NCBI RefSeq assembly: GCF_905475395.1
Contig: NC_058341.1
Span: 32,937,501-33,001,500, forward strand
DNA from: Chrysoperla carnea
Taxonomy: Eukaryota; Arthropoda; Insecta; Neuroptera; Chrysopidae
DNA length: 64,000 nucleotides
Reading direction: 5' to 3'
Shown: positions 35,462 to 50,400 of the stretch, piece after piece
How the letters are laid out: every line of letters starts with the position of its first letter
Numbering within the stretch: position 1 is the stretch's first letter
The notes under the pieces: generated by a model
The model's database searches: none
Told to the model about the DNA's origin: nothing
The model's input: the letters and a program-made list of their open reading frames with translations, nothing else
Position numbers and translations under genes: made by a program

Positions 35462-38400
35462 TTACAAAATTTCATTACGTTCAGCATTTATTAAATCTAA
35501 ACACAATAATTTTTCCTTACTAATAGCACCACTAGATAGCGTTGTTGTCGATTGTTGCTTTTCCTGTTCATCGACAGTTTTACTAATTGTCACAATTTCA
35601 TCATTGGTTTTCAATTCAGTATTTTTATAAGATGGTGTTATCGATGTTTTTCGATTTATGGCCACAGATGTAGTAACTTCACGTGGTTCCGATTTAGTTT
35701 CACGTTGTTGTTGCTGTTGTGAATGAGCTGTGCTTTCTTTTTCTGATGACAATATAACACGAGGTTGACGTGGTGCTGTAATTACATCTAATCCACCAAT
35801 TGTTGCTGGGCGGGGTTGTAGAGGTGCCAACGGTAATATTGAACCGCAGCTGGCAGCCGATGGTGCCCAATCAACACTTGTTGTATCTGAAAATTATCAA
35901 TTAAATAAATTAAAAATTATTCATAACAGGTTAAGTTAATTAAAATTATTCGTTTAAGTCGCACTTTCATTCTTCAAGTTTATATAAATTTTAAATAAAG
36001 GTACAAGTTTTTAGCGATATTAGTGATACTTAGAGGAGACTGGGTTGAGACTAAACTTGGCCAAATATTGATACTTAGTGTTACGAGAAAGGGCCAATTG
36101 CTTTTTAATCCATAATTAGGAAAAAAGTCTTGAATTAAAAACGTAGGTATCAAAAGTTTCTAGAAAATCATCTCTAATCAGTTTCAACGTATTTGCAATA
36201 GAATCCGAGGTATTTCCAATAAGCAAATATCTTTCAGGTATCTTTCATAAGGTTTGACACCGAACTTTTCATTGTCATATAGCTGAAAAATACAATTTGG
36301 TTAGGGGGGGGGATTCTGGATGGAAATCTATTCATATTTTATGCGAATGAGCTATAAATTAGATTTGTTTTTTCAAATATCTCGTTTTCTATTGAAAAAA
36401 AGTCAAAAGTGATTAGAAATAATTTTATAGAAAATTTCGATACCAACATTTTTACTATATCAAAACTTTTTCCAAGTCTTCGTATATTTTCGAGATATAT
36501 TCAAAAAAGCAATTTTGGGGGTAGTTTTAAATGTTTTTCTATCCCCTTAACAGGGCTATGTATACTTCAAAATGTCAGAACGAATTTATATTAAAAAATG
36601 CAGGTTTCATTTTATTGGAATATTAAGATGCATTTTTGTTTGATATAAAGAACTTGTGAATCTTTGTACAGCTTTGTACAGCTTTGTACAACTTGTGGAA
36701 TTTCGAAGATAAAAATGCAAAAAACTTCCAAAACGTCATACTCTTAAGGGAGACACTGCTCCTTTTTAGAGATATTATCAATGAGTGAACCAACCTATAA
36801 GAAGCAGTTTTTAGAGTTTTTTAGAATATTTCTAAAATTATTAAAATAGAATGGTTTTGACAATATATCTATGACGTATACAAAACTGTTATTGTATAGT
36901 CCTTTACTGACTATAAACTTATTACCACACAAATGTTTTTAGTGAATTAAGCAAAGTAGTTTGTTTCTATTGTATTATCAAAACTAATTTTGTGAGTTTC
37001 GAAAACATTTTCGAAAAACAAGCAACTGTTTTATAACATCATGTTTATTAAATCTACATTTATATTTTCGTTTAAATAGTCTAGGTAACTACATTTATAT
37101 ATTCAATAATTTGAAAAATGATTTGCCAGTTTTATTAACAGTCTTGAAAAATCACGAACTGAGGACAAAGTTTGAATGTATGTGATTGAAAACCCTTACA
37201 CGATTCTCTTACAGACATCCTATTCTCTGAGGGTCTAGTAGCTTCAACTGGTATTTTTACGATTTGAGGTGAATGAGAATCTTTTTCGCATGTATACCTC
37301 ACTTACGTACACTTAGTTATCCATAAAAAAACAAGAATTTAATCGAAAACATTTTGTGCACATATGTTACCATTTATCAAAGGTACCTTATGTTATTCGA
37401 TTCAAGGTACACGACTTTGAGAATTTAAAATTATTTATTAAAACTTCCTCACTAATAAGAACTAACGATTTAAAAATGAATAGGAAATTGATAGGCAGAG
37501 GATCCCAAATTTTTTACTAATTCGTAATTTTAAAAATTCGGCCAGAATAATTCAAAGTATATTTTTTCTAGGTAGTACATCTGTCCCTATAAGTTTTGAT
37601 GACCAGACTATAAATAGGGACTATTCATTATCTCGTCAGCTATAAACACATTGTTTTAAACGTAAAACTTATTTGAGTATGTTTAGCTGTAGTTATACAT
37701 AACATAATATTCACATTCATCACTTGTATACATAAAATAATGTTACCAAACAATTTGCTAACATTTCACAAGTGTTTTATTTACGTAACATTGGTAAATA
37801 GTCGATTGCACGTACATTGCAGCATATAAAACCTATTATTTGAAGCACAATCATCTTGAGTTTTCACCACTCATTTATTGTAAATTGAATAAACATCTAA
37901 TGAAGTATAGAATTCGATGAGTAGAATCTGATAATAAAGAAAGTATAAGTGTGAACAACATAAAAATTTTGGATGCTTTTACCTAGATTATTTAGAGTTA
38001 AAAAAAATTCCAAAGCTATTTGAAATATGAAAATAATTGTATTGCCGACTTAAGAATATTCATTAAAAGCTTAAAAATTTGAAATTTTAAGACTACCGCA
38101 TCACAAATAAATTAATTTTAAGCATGTGCAATAAAAAATTGTTTTACTTCATGAAAGGGCAGAAGTTCTACAGATATATATAAGATGAATTTTTCGATAC
38201 AAGTTTTAATCGGATACCTATAAATCAAAACAAAGCGTTTCTCTGCTAATGTTGATCTTAGCTTATTTCTACGAGTTGTATTTTTATCCACATCCTCAAG
38301 TAATGTTTCCAGTATTGTTAATTGGGGTTAATTGGTAGCATATTGAAAAGTTGCATTTTAATAGCAATTTTAATTAAAGCCTTCCATATCTAACGGGCAC

Positions 38401-41400
38401 AATATAATGTGAATAGCATTTTATTTTCATCTTCGAAACTTCTAGCATTGTTCCTGATATTCTATACTAAAATTATTGTAACTTTATTCTTGACAAGTTC
38501 ACAAAACCTATTGTTAGAGTAAAGTATTATAAATTTAAGCAGATCGTCGAACTACCACTAAAAAATATGTCTCCACACAATGTTACTGAACTATTCTTAT
38601 TACGTTTCACAAACCTTTTATAAGTATTATTGTACCAAACAAAAGAAATTTTTTTTCAGGATTAAATCATATAATTTATCAGAATTAGTTTGTACCAACA
38701 TGTGTCATTCATATATAGATAATGTTTTTTCTAACTTTCGAGGACAGGGAACTCGTCTATCGTACATAAAGGGTGTTCGTAAAACAAAGTCGGTATCGAA
38801 ATGATGTTCTGTAATTCTTTGAATAGTTCTTCACTAAATAAAATATTATCTCTCCTGATCATGAAAAAATTTCAATAAAAAAAAATATAAATCCAGACAG
38901 AAGACAATAGAGCATCTGATTTCCGAATCTTCTTGGGTGCTCTCACACAATATATGGTCCGACTGTGTTAACCAAAACAAATATTTCAATTTCTCTTCAG
39001 ATGCCAAGCAGCATTTATGGTAATTTTAATACGTGAGCTAGAAATTTTAAGATAAATAATGTATCTAGTCTACGGGAATATTTACTCTTTTGATCTTCAA
39101 ACGGCGTCCCCTTAAAAGTTTTTTAATGAAAAATGATTTCTATTTAGTCCAGAAGAAACAGAATTAACCAGAAATTAAACAAATCATTTTAAATGGCATT
39201 TTGGTCCAAAATCCAGAAACAGGTAAGTTCTGTATTTCTCTTCTTTATATTTTACGAAGAAGAAAAGCCATCATATTTTACCGAATACTTTATTTTGTCG
39301 TCACAGGTCGTAGTTTTTAAATTTTTTTTATGTTAAAGAATCGTGTCTACGTATAGTAAAGGACGAAAATAAATTTTAGAAAATAAGATATTGTGTATGG
39401 AAAAACAAACATTATCCAAAAAAGATCTTAAAGTTTCTATTGCAAGTAACCAACATACATGGCTATTACAGCTTCAATATGTATTCACAAAATTGACAAT
39501 TTCGTTCCAAACGCTGATTGTTCAATATTGGTTATTCAATTCTGGATACTTCAATTCACTTTTTCAAAAATGATTTTTCAATACTCAAGGAACTAACAAC
39601 AGTTTCCTGCGGCGGAATACATGCAAGAATTCGCTATAATAAGAATACTTCGATTTTTTCAGATTTTATACGTCTGAAATGGAAAACATCGAACTAATTT
39701 AAGTAAGAGAATTGTTATGTTATATTACAACCTTTTAAGGCGACAATCGTAAGATGTCACGAGACCAATTTTTTAAGATAATATTAAACAGTACTACCTT
39801 GTTTCATTATCTTGACTTGGCATTTAAAAACGAAGGTCAAAAACAAAAACCACTTTGTATACCTGGAGCAAGATTTTCTATATCATTGGCTTAGAAGAAG
39901 TAGCTTAATATCCTGGTTTATAAAATCAGTCTAGTGTATATTAAAAATAATTCATGTTACCCTGTTTAGTTCAATGTAATATGTTATTTTTCATTAACTT
40001 TAAATATGTCTTTATCTGTAAACTTTATAAACTGTAGAAAGAAAAAAAAACGCTTATTACTTACCACCAGATGGTACAAGAGAACGCGAATCAGACGATG
40101 GGTGTCGTATAACGGCAAGACTTGGAACCACTGATGGTGTTTGTAATGCAATGCCAATCACGTTTACACCATTCACATTTCCTGTAAGAAAACCAGACAA
40201 ACTGTGTTTTAACATGCTATTCAATTACTATTTTTAAAATATTTAAGAATTTAACGCCTCTTAAGATTTTTTTCATATGCTGTTCTTTATTTTCTTATAC
40301 ACCCGAAAAGGGTTAGTTTAGGGTACGGAATTCTAAACTCGCATTTGAAACGTATCTAAGGCTACTCTCCATTAAATTATAGTTTTCCTTAGAGCCTTCT
40401 CCAAACTGAGCCGATTTTGAGGATCATTGCCTATTTTTTAGTTGTTCCAAGTACGGAACTCTAACTCGCACTTGAAACATAGTAAAGAACACTTTCAATA
40501 AAATTATCTTACAAACAAAAGAAAAAAATGCAAATCCGTGCATCCGTTTTGGTGCTACGATGCCACAGCTGGTCCAAAAGTATTTTTCATCCTCCTACTC
40601 CTAGTCCGTCTAAGGGGGGGGGGGGGGGTTATTGAATCCACTACAAATTATTTCGACTTTTTAATGTTGTTGCAACTAACATGGGTTATATTTTATTTTC
40701 TAAAAAATTTAGATTTCACAGAAAAAAACAAATGAAATTTTGAACAAAAGGGAAAACAAATGAGGGCATTAGAAGTGAAGGCTATAGCGCGGAAATTTTT
40801 GTTTTTAAAGTTGAAATTGCCTAGCAAAAAGACATTCGTTGACCGTTAGACGGTATGAAGTTCGCCGGGTCAGTGAGAATCTACCATCGATTATTATACT
40901 AATTGGATTAACTCATTCAGTTAATTTAAGTTGGAGAGGGTTAATTTGTGAAAGCTATTAACATTAATTTTATTTGCTTAATTACTCTTTCAGTTAACTT
41001 TGTATTTTTTAGAATAAATCTGGTATCATTATTTTTTGCTTAAATTTTACAATTAGCAAAAAAATTATTTGTTCTTGTACTTCCAAACTCGCAAATAAAA
41101 AACACACTTTCTTCATTTAAAAAGGTTTAAATATAAAAAAAAAATTGAAAAAAAAAATTGAGAAAACAAAAAAGTTAAATGAGAAATAAGCAAATACTTT
41201 GATTTGATTCAAAACTAAAAATAAAAATATATTCTGATAATTTAAAAAAATAATATACAATTAATGTGTTTAATTTTTTGTTAATGTAAGTTTTCCCCAC
41301 ATTAACTATTAAATATATATAATTACAATAATAACGGTAAAAAATGTTTTTCTACTGCTATTTCACGGTAAATAAATTTTAATCATTTAAATGAATGAAT

Positions 41401-44400
41401 AGTAAATAACAGGTTAGTAGAATATATTCGAATTTCTAAGTATATCTATCTATACCTACGTTTGTATAGTTAAAAAATATATATATCACGAAATAAACAA
41501 AATTTTTTTTTAAAACATAATTTCATTTATAAATATTTATTTATTTTGTTTATTTTTTAATTAAAAATAGTAAAAAACTACGGAGATTAAATTACAAAAT
41601 ACTTCTAAAGCTGACATATTCCTTAATTATATAGTAATGTTATTGCTAAGGCGAGAATTAAGAAGCCTTTCCTAAGATTCGTCGATAATAATAGCGTAAA
41701 ACATTCGGTCATAAAAGTAGAGTGTCGAGTTTAGCACCTTTGAGTTTTGGTTTTCTTGGAGAACGGTGGCATTATTTGGCAGTCGTAACATAATGATGAG
41801 CCATTGAACATAAAAGTACAGAAGTGTCGAACTGGTAAAATATGTTCGTTACTAATTAAAACCTGGGCAGCAAAAATATTTGTCCGTGAATTACCTCTGT
41901 TTACTTCTACATTTATACTTCAACAAATATTACCGTTATATTACGACCGTTAAATAACGCCAACACTCGTGGCTATTTTAGGAGTATACACAAGCAAGAA
42001 GTTATCTTTCAAAGTAAGATTTTAGTCATTTTCAAAATAGGCTATTGAAAGTAAGATTTGTGGTAGGCAGTCAATAACAGCTTTTTGATCTAATGTACCT
42101 ACTGTTAACGAAATAATTCTTCGTTGGTTTTCCTTAATTGTGGCGTTTTTCATGAATAATTCTTTGCCGAAAGATATTAAGGAATTAAAACAGTATACGG
42201 CCATTTTAATATAATAATTTTATACAACTGTGATTGCAAAAAAATTATTTATATTTTAATGAGCGATGAGTAAGCAAATAAGCCTGATTAGTGGTATCAA
42301 CTTATCCGATAGTAGTGAAAGGAAAAAAGAAGTCAGTTGTTGCACATTCCTCATAATTTATACTTTCGAACAGATTGAAATTCGTTATGCTTGCAAGCAA
42401 TTCAGCGATAAATTCAAAGAAATTGTTATGCATTTTAAATCCTTTTCCTTTCCCGAAATTTTTCGAAAGATGAATGTGCTATATACGGGATAATACAGCA
42501 AAATTAGATTGCTGAAAATCAAAAACACTTCAAGAAAATTTTTATACATAGAAAGAAAATGGTAGAATATTGAAATGACATTCTTAATTTGATGAATGGC
42601 ACCCGAAACGAAGATAATAAACTTCGAAGTATTGTGTTTTTATGGACTATAAAATATGTATTCTATGTTATTTTAAGAAATTCATTTTTTTTCTTCCGTG
42701 TATATTTTTTTTACAAATAAATTTCATTTAAATACTTAATAAATTGTGTATTTTTTAGGTTCACTAGTCTCTGTCTGTTGAACATTGTTGATAATAATGT
42801 ATTATGATTTCTTTAGGCTATAAAATAAAATAGGGCATGTAGAGAGTTCACACATGCGCAATGATAAATCGATAACAACACGTTCAGAATTAACTTTTCT
42901 ATGTACACATGTACCGGGTATAAGAAAAATACTAGAATATTCAAAAATAGTTTTTTGTGATCTTCCTTTACTTAAAAAAACGAATATGAATCGAATGAAG
43001 AGAATTTGATGTAATCCTTATATTTGGTTGGATGGATTAAGGGCAAATGATGTCGAAAATGGTTATTACTTGATTACAAATTGTGTATAAGAAGATATAT
43101 AAAAGTAGAATGAAAACGTTCACAACAAAGTACCTTAGTTTTAAAGTAAAGATTACGTTAATAGCATTTAAAACGAAAGTCGAGTGGACTTTCAACTAGA
43201 AAAATTCACATTCTGATGTCATTGAAATGGGTTTTGCGGAAATATATTAATGGATTAATTTTTTACTTCAAACTGAAAAGATAATTTTGTGTTACATTGA
43301 TTTTGTTACACGTGGTATACATATTATTCATTTCATATTGTAATCACATGTATAAATTTATTTCTGTTGCATTTTTTCCATGGAGAGTGCGAATATTGAG
43401 TAAATAAAATCTATATATACACATTTACGGCCTTTTATGTTTTGCTTTTTGCTTGCGTAAATAATTACCTGATAGACATATGTGATACAAAAACTGTTTC
43501 TGGAGAGTTTTATTAAAAGTTGCAGTTTTATTATTTGTTGTTTGATTTTTCTTACGTATTTTTGTATTCTCAGGTTCGAAAACAGCCCTTTTACATTCGA
43601 AAAAAAAATATTATTTTTTTTGATATTGAAGCCTCAAGGACTAAAGAAAATGGCATCTACATAAACTGATTTTTCAGTACTAAACGATATCCTAAGCTCC
43701 ATTTGACATGTCACCCATACCATCTGCGTTAGACCTGTACCATTTTTTTATTAAGTAGTCTGAAAAAAGTGTCTGTGTATAGTTAACAATCTAAGAACAA
43801 TCCATAAGTAAGGTTCAAACCTCTTTATTTTCAAATATATTCTTATTTTAATTTAATTGATTTTAAATCTTTAAACATGTCGTATATCGATGCGATACAA
43901 AAATATACGAATTTTTGCAACATTAAGTAACATTATACATGTAATTTTAATACCTTATTTAGGGGAAAGCTGACTATATTGTACCACTATATAAAATGTA
44001 TCACTTGTAGTCTTCCGTTTAAATAGTTTATTTTTTAACCCCCGAACTAAAGAGAGGGTTTTATAAGTTTGACCGCTATGTGTGTGTGTCTGTCTGTGCG
44101 TCTGCCTGTCTGTGGAATTGCCTAAAAGGATGAGCGGATTTTGATTTTCATACACGAAAAAACTAAAAATTAGCATGGATTTCGTACTCTTTTAACAAAT
44201 CTAACAAATCGGTTCAGTTTGGTAAAGGCTTTAAGGAAAAAGGCAATTTAATGGAGAGTGTTTTAAGATGAGTTTCAAATGCAAGTTTAGGGTTCCGTAC
44301 TCGAAAAATTTGTCGGGGGTGTTTTAAATTTTGTAAATATTACTTGTACTTTATAATATAGACAAAATACCAGACCTTGGTATGCTTATTCACTCATATA

Positions 44401-47400
44401 TCTGACAGCCTCTTTAAAAACGAAATATTCAAGTCAAAACTGGTACGATGTAGCCAACTCCCCCTATACAATGTTTGGGTCGTTGAATGGAAAATTTATA
44501 TCGATAGATATCGACACAAAATATTTTACCAAAGAAATAAAGTAAATAGTTATATGATACTTTTGTAACATCTCTATAAATATATACAACCCCCAAGGAA
44601 TTATTGAAGTTACATAATGGAATACTAATGCCCACATCAAGTCTATTTTTTTCTGATCTTTATACATTGTAAAAGTACAAATTTTTTAACAAAAAAGTGA
44701 TAAGACATTATTGTTCAGGTCATGTTACATTTTTCAAGTGTATTACATGATTACGGATGTATTTTACCGAAAATATTGTTATTTAGTAATATAACAAGGT
44801 ACGGCGAATAAGCATGTTAATACCGAAATAACTTAGTGCGATTATTTGGTAAAGACTGCCATTTCTACTTATTATATAGAATATCCGAAATGCTCTGTTT
44901 CAAACAGTTATAATGAAAAAGCCATATCAAGTTCACTTTTATTTTTAACCCCCGAACTTAAAAAGGGGGTGTTCTAAGTTTGACTGCTATGTGTGTGTGT
45001 CTATGTTTTTGTCTGTCTGTGGCACCGTAGCCCCTAAACGGATGAACTGTTTTTAATTTTTTTTTTTGTTTCCTTTGCAAGATTTTTTAACGGAGAGTGT
45101 TCATACCTATGTTTCATGCGTGTTCTTAGAGTTTTGTACCCGTAAAAAATTGGCGATGATCTTCAAAATCGATTCGGTTTGGATAAGGCATGACTTTAAT
45201 TTTAATATATAAATATTTACTATGGAAATTGAATGGTAATAAACATGGCTCTATTCATTTCGAAAAGTGAAATGGTATAATTCAAAAGAACAAAGTCAAC
45301 TCAAATATTTCAATTTCAATTAAAATATTTCCAAAAATTTGTCCCAAAAAATGATAGTTCTCTAAGTATCCTTTTCATCTCATCATGATGTCCTTGATCA
45401 TCACTTTGATATTGATTAATGAAAGAGTTTTATATGTTTAAAGTGTTTATTTGTGCGTTTGTGTGTTTCTCTGTGACATCTCATTTAAATGAGATTTTTT
45501 TTGTAAACCAATTTTACAATTTTTGAGATAATTATCTCACTCAAATTTTGTAAATTTCAACTTGTTACATTATTTGATTTAGACCATTTTTGTTAAGATT
45601 GAGAACTAAATGTACCTGTGGACATGAATTTGCGTACGTTGCACTTTTTGTTGTAACTCCGTATAAACATACAGAATTTTTGCAAATTTTGTATTACAAA
45701 AGTGAAACGTCATGAAAAACAGAAGTTAATAGGCTATAATTTGAACAAAACACCAAATCTTTAGACTTATTTTGAAACTTTTTCTAAATATCTAATGGTA
45801 CGCGATTTAACCATACTTCGTTGAAATAAAAAATTGATACAAATTAAAGGAATAAAATATTGAAGTTTTTTTTTTTTAAGTGAATTCCAGTTATGAACTT
45901 AAAGAACTTTTATTTAACCGTTTTAAATAAACAATAGAAAATTGAATCTTATTATGAAAATGACATGAAATATGTTTTTTGTTTATACTTCATTATGCCC
46001 ATAATTTTTTTTTTTTGTAATTTAAAATACAAATTTCGTAGCTTACATACTCGAAACTATATACAAATTTTTATGTACTTTTTTTTATACTTTTATGTAC
46101 CTACACAGTTGCTATTCTTTTATTTTTGAATAATATTCACATTTATTTTATAGAAAGATAAAAAATTGGTTTAAAAAAAAAGTTTTTTGTATGCATAAAT
46201 AAAAAAGCATTGGTTTTTATTAAGGCCGCTATCCACGGTCAGATTAATGTGTTCACATCGAACTGACTGTGTGTATGTTAATTTGATGTGAGCTCACATC
46301 GAGAAAGCGGACTGATGGACAGAAGAAAATTCATCATTTCGGCGTTGAATTGAATTAACACAACGAAGTCGGCGTTTAGTTAAAAGTGCCAGTTAGAAAT
46401 TAACACACCAGACGAACACGCTAAATGGACCGTGTGTAGGCCGCTTTATAGAATAGTATTTAAAACGAGATTAAATATTCTTTAGGTCTCTCTGTTTTTT
46501 AATACGATTAAAGCATGAACAATATCAAATTTTTATTAAGTATTATGAACAGAGGAGCTGACATGCATTCTGGCATAAAAATCCCAATCGTCTGATTGTT
46601 GGTAAGCTGATAGCTAGTGATCACGCAAAATATTTGTTTCCTCTACATTTAGTTGAGAAAGTCGATGCTTTTGAGATATTCGTATCTAAGAAGGTAATTT
46701 GAACCTTTTTGATAGGTTCATTCGGCACTCGTAAACATTCTAAGCTGTTATTAAGCTTTTCTAACAACCTATATCAACTAAACTATCAAACTACCAAAAA
46801 TCAGACGATTATGCTTCTTACATAAGAACGATGTCAGTGCCTTAACTATATAAATATAATAATCCAGAATCAATTGGCGTGGTGTATGGTAATAACCATT
46901 TATATGAAACTGTTTTTTACAATAATGATATTAACAATAATAACTTTGATAATTTATTCAATTTATATTTGTTATATGGCACGGGAATTACCAAGAATAC
47001 AGGTATACTGTGAAAAATATAGGGTAATCTGATACTAAGTTTATAAATCCATAAATTTTTTGAACGAAAATTGAAACTTTTTATTGAAAATTAAAAGTAG
47101 TTCTATGCCGTTCTTATATTTCTTTCTGTTTTAGCATATAATTTTATGATGATCAATAGGTATTTTATTTTGTTATTACACCACTGTTTAATTTTCACGC
47201 TATATTAATATTTCGTGAAAATTTTAAAGTAAATTTTATATTCAACTTTATTAATTTTTTGAGTTCTATTTCTATTTTAACAAGTTTGGTATAATACAGG
47301 TACGTAAAGATAAGCATGTGACTCTATAAGTTCAACAAGACTTCTCGATAGGATTTAACTTTTAAGTTTTTTCGCGAAATATTCTTTTTATGACATTATC

Positions 47401-50400
47401 CAAATACGACCGTTCTGGGACACTCTTTATTAGTTATATTATAAGACATTTAAATGAAAAGTACGTCAAAATTTATTCGTATATAATTATTTAAAAGATA
47501 AATTTCCCAAATTTAAAAATAAATGGAATGTAAAAGTACCATAAATACCAATGAAAAATAAAATAAACTTGTCATAATTGAAAATTAAATTAAAAGTTTA
47601 GCAAATATAAAATTTAAAATTTGTCAGGAATAAAAATCTTTTTATTCTTAACTTCATAAACAAAAATAAAGTTATAATTTCCTTAACAAATCCTGTAATA
47701 CCTGTAATAACTCAATTCTTACGTTATAAGGGAGAGTATATAGAACCATGAAAGAAAATTTACTTGTGTTTTAAAAAATCATTTTTTAAAGTATCGCTAC
47801 GGAAATACTATCTTCTTGTAGGACTAATGTATTTATAGCCTACATGCTACGTTTTTGTTTTTTAATGAGAATATAAAAATTAAACCGCTATCGATAAACA
47901 GGTATGAAAACAAGGTACACGATGTAGTACAGTATTACAATGTACCATCGAACACACTCTAATGTACTCAGGATCATCCCCACTGATTGTATATACCCGA
48001 AAGAAACCTCTTAAACATGTGATCGTCCTAACACTTCAACACGGTTCGCATTAGGAAACGGCACCAGAGAATATATGTGGTCCACTACTCTAAGCGTCGA
48101 GCGATAGCTTCAACTAGTATTTTTAACGACTCAGGGTGAAAAAGACATTTTTTTCTTTTTCGATTACCAATTCTTGGTTACCAATACAAACAATAATATA
48201 ATTGAAAAATTCAGTGCACAAATATTACCATGTGTCAATGGTACATTTACATTATCTTGTTAGTGGTACGTGACTTTGAAACTTAACCTCTAAAGGAGCA
48301 TAATTCTATGCGCTTCTATACACTTTAAAAATAGCTAGCTGACATGTTCAAACATGTTTGTGTCGTGCTGGCACTTCAACAAATTTATTTTATGCATTTT
48401 ATAATGACCAATTTTCTATTCGTGAAAATCATTCTATTTATTATTCTACCACCCATAACTAATGGTTTACGTTGAGTATGATTTATAAAACAATGTGCAA
48501 TCAAAATTTATCACGCATGACAATTTTTTTTTATTTAATGGTGTAAAATGATTGTCAAATAAAGAAAATGATAAAAATTTTGATGATTTTTAAAATAATG
48601 GACAGTTCAACTGGAAAATAATTTTACAATGCGATGACTTTGATGTAGGCTGAATATGTTATAAATATATTTCGACTTTGGAAAAATTATTTATATTTTA
48701 TTTTCCTGTTAGAATTTAAATAAAATTGGTTGTTTGCATTCCATGAAAGATACTCCTCACTTTATACAGATCAGCTATCCAATCTAAAAGCTTTATATTT
48801 TATGATCAGTAAATCGTTCAAAAAGATTATATGAAATATTACCATTACAATATAAGCTACCACTTTTGGTAGAAAAACATTTGGCGAGTTTCTCAAACAG
48901 TTGTAAAGAAATGGAAAAATATTAAAACTTATGTGTACCAGGGCTTTTAAATCTTAAAATTACCAAAACTTCCGAAAAGTACAAGGATATTTGAAAATTT
49001 TGGTTGTTGTGACACGAAACTCGAGTACTCAAATTTGCAGAAAAAATATATATATAGTTATCAATTTATCAAGTTGAAAATCACTTTTTGATGCTGTTTC
49101 TCCCAAGATGATGAACCAAAAACTTTAAAACAAACGCGATTATAAATGATAAGGTACGTATATTTAATTTTTTCAATATTTTGTACCCTTAGAAAAAACA
49201 GAGGGTTGAGCGTTAAACACTGTTCACCCGGCATACTCTTAAAAAAAAATTCAATATATAGTCTTATCGAAAATGAATGAGTATTGAATTAATTATACTT
49301 ACTATTTAATACCCTGATAAAAGTGACAGGGCTTACGTTAACTAAAGTTTGGTCAAATTTATAGAAGATATATTACTTTTCATTTCATTATTTATGCAAA
49401 TATTTCTTACTTTTCTTCACAATAAAAAAAAATGTATATATAAAATACACCTTCCAAAATAACTAAGTACCTAATGTGAATTTATTATCCAATTACAAAT
49501 TCTTATGCCTAGGTACAGTTCTAGGAAAATTTATTGATTTATTATTATTTATTCAAAGGCGATACGTTCGGTTTTTTCTTTGTTCAATAATTAACATTAA
49601 TCACAAATTATATAAGGAATATGTACATTTCCGGGCCAGAAAATACCCAGTACTTATAGATAGATTTTTTATTTTACACAGTATGTCCTAAAAATTTTTA
49701 GTTACTGACTCTTTGTTAAGTTTTTATAGCAAACAATTTTCTTTTAAACGAAATTGTATCTCTATCCAGTTGCTTTTCCAATTTCACGGGTAGTCTTCAA
49801 AAGAATTCTTAAATCGAAGACAAACCAGAGAAAATTAACAAAGACATCATTGAACTAGCAGCTCCACTATTACTCAACATGTCAAATAAAATTCCCAATA
49901 CCTCCAACCATTGTATGGACACATAATCAACAATATCCACTTAAAATGGGTTCAAAAAAACGTTTATCCGAATAATGTTCGATTCAAATCATGTTAAGTT
50001 AAATTTTGGAATATTGCCATAATTTTAAAAACATGATTACACCAGTATTTTTGAATATTTTTATGATATAACTTTAAGAGAACCGTCTATTTGAAGAATA
50101 TAACTTAATTTTTTTGTTTGAAGATGTAGAAAAAGAGAATAAAGTTTTATGCCTAGTATATATTTTAATTTAAGTAATCATAGTCACATCAATCTAATTT
50201 TTTTCGTAAAGAGGATTATTTGCAGTATATATCGATTAGGTAGCCTATTTACCAACACAGATCTCAGTGGATAGTTTTATGAAAAAGCTTTTCTACGGTT
50301 TCAAGAAGTCCGAAATCGTACCTTCTCAATATAACATTAAGAGAACGGTCTTCACATTTTAGTTTAAGTAATCACAGTCACATCCGTCTAATTTTCGTCG

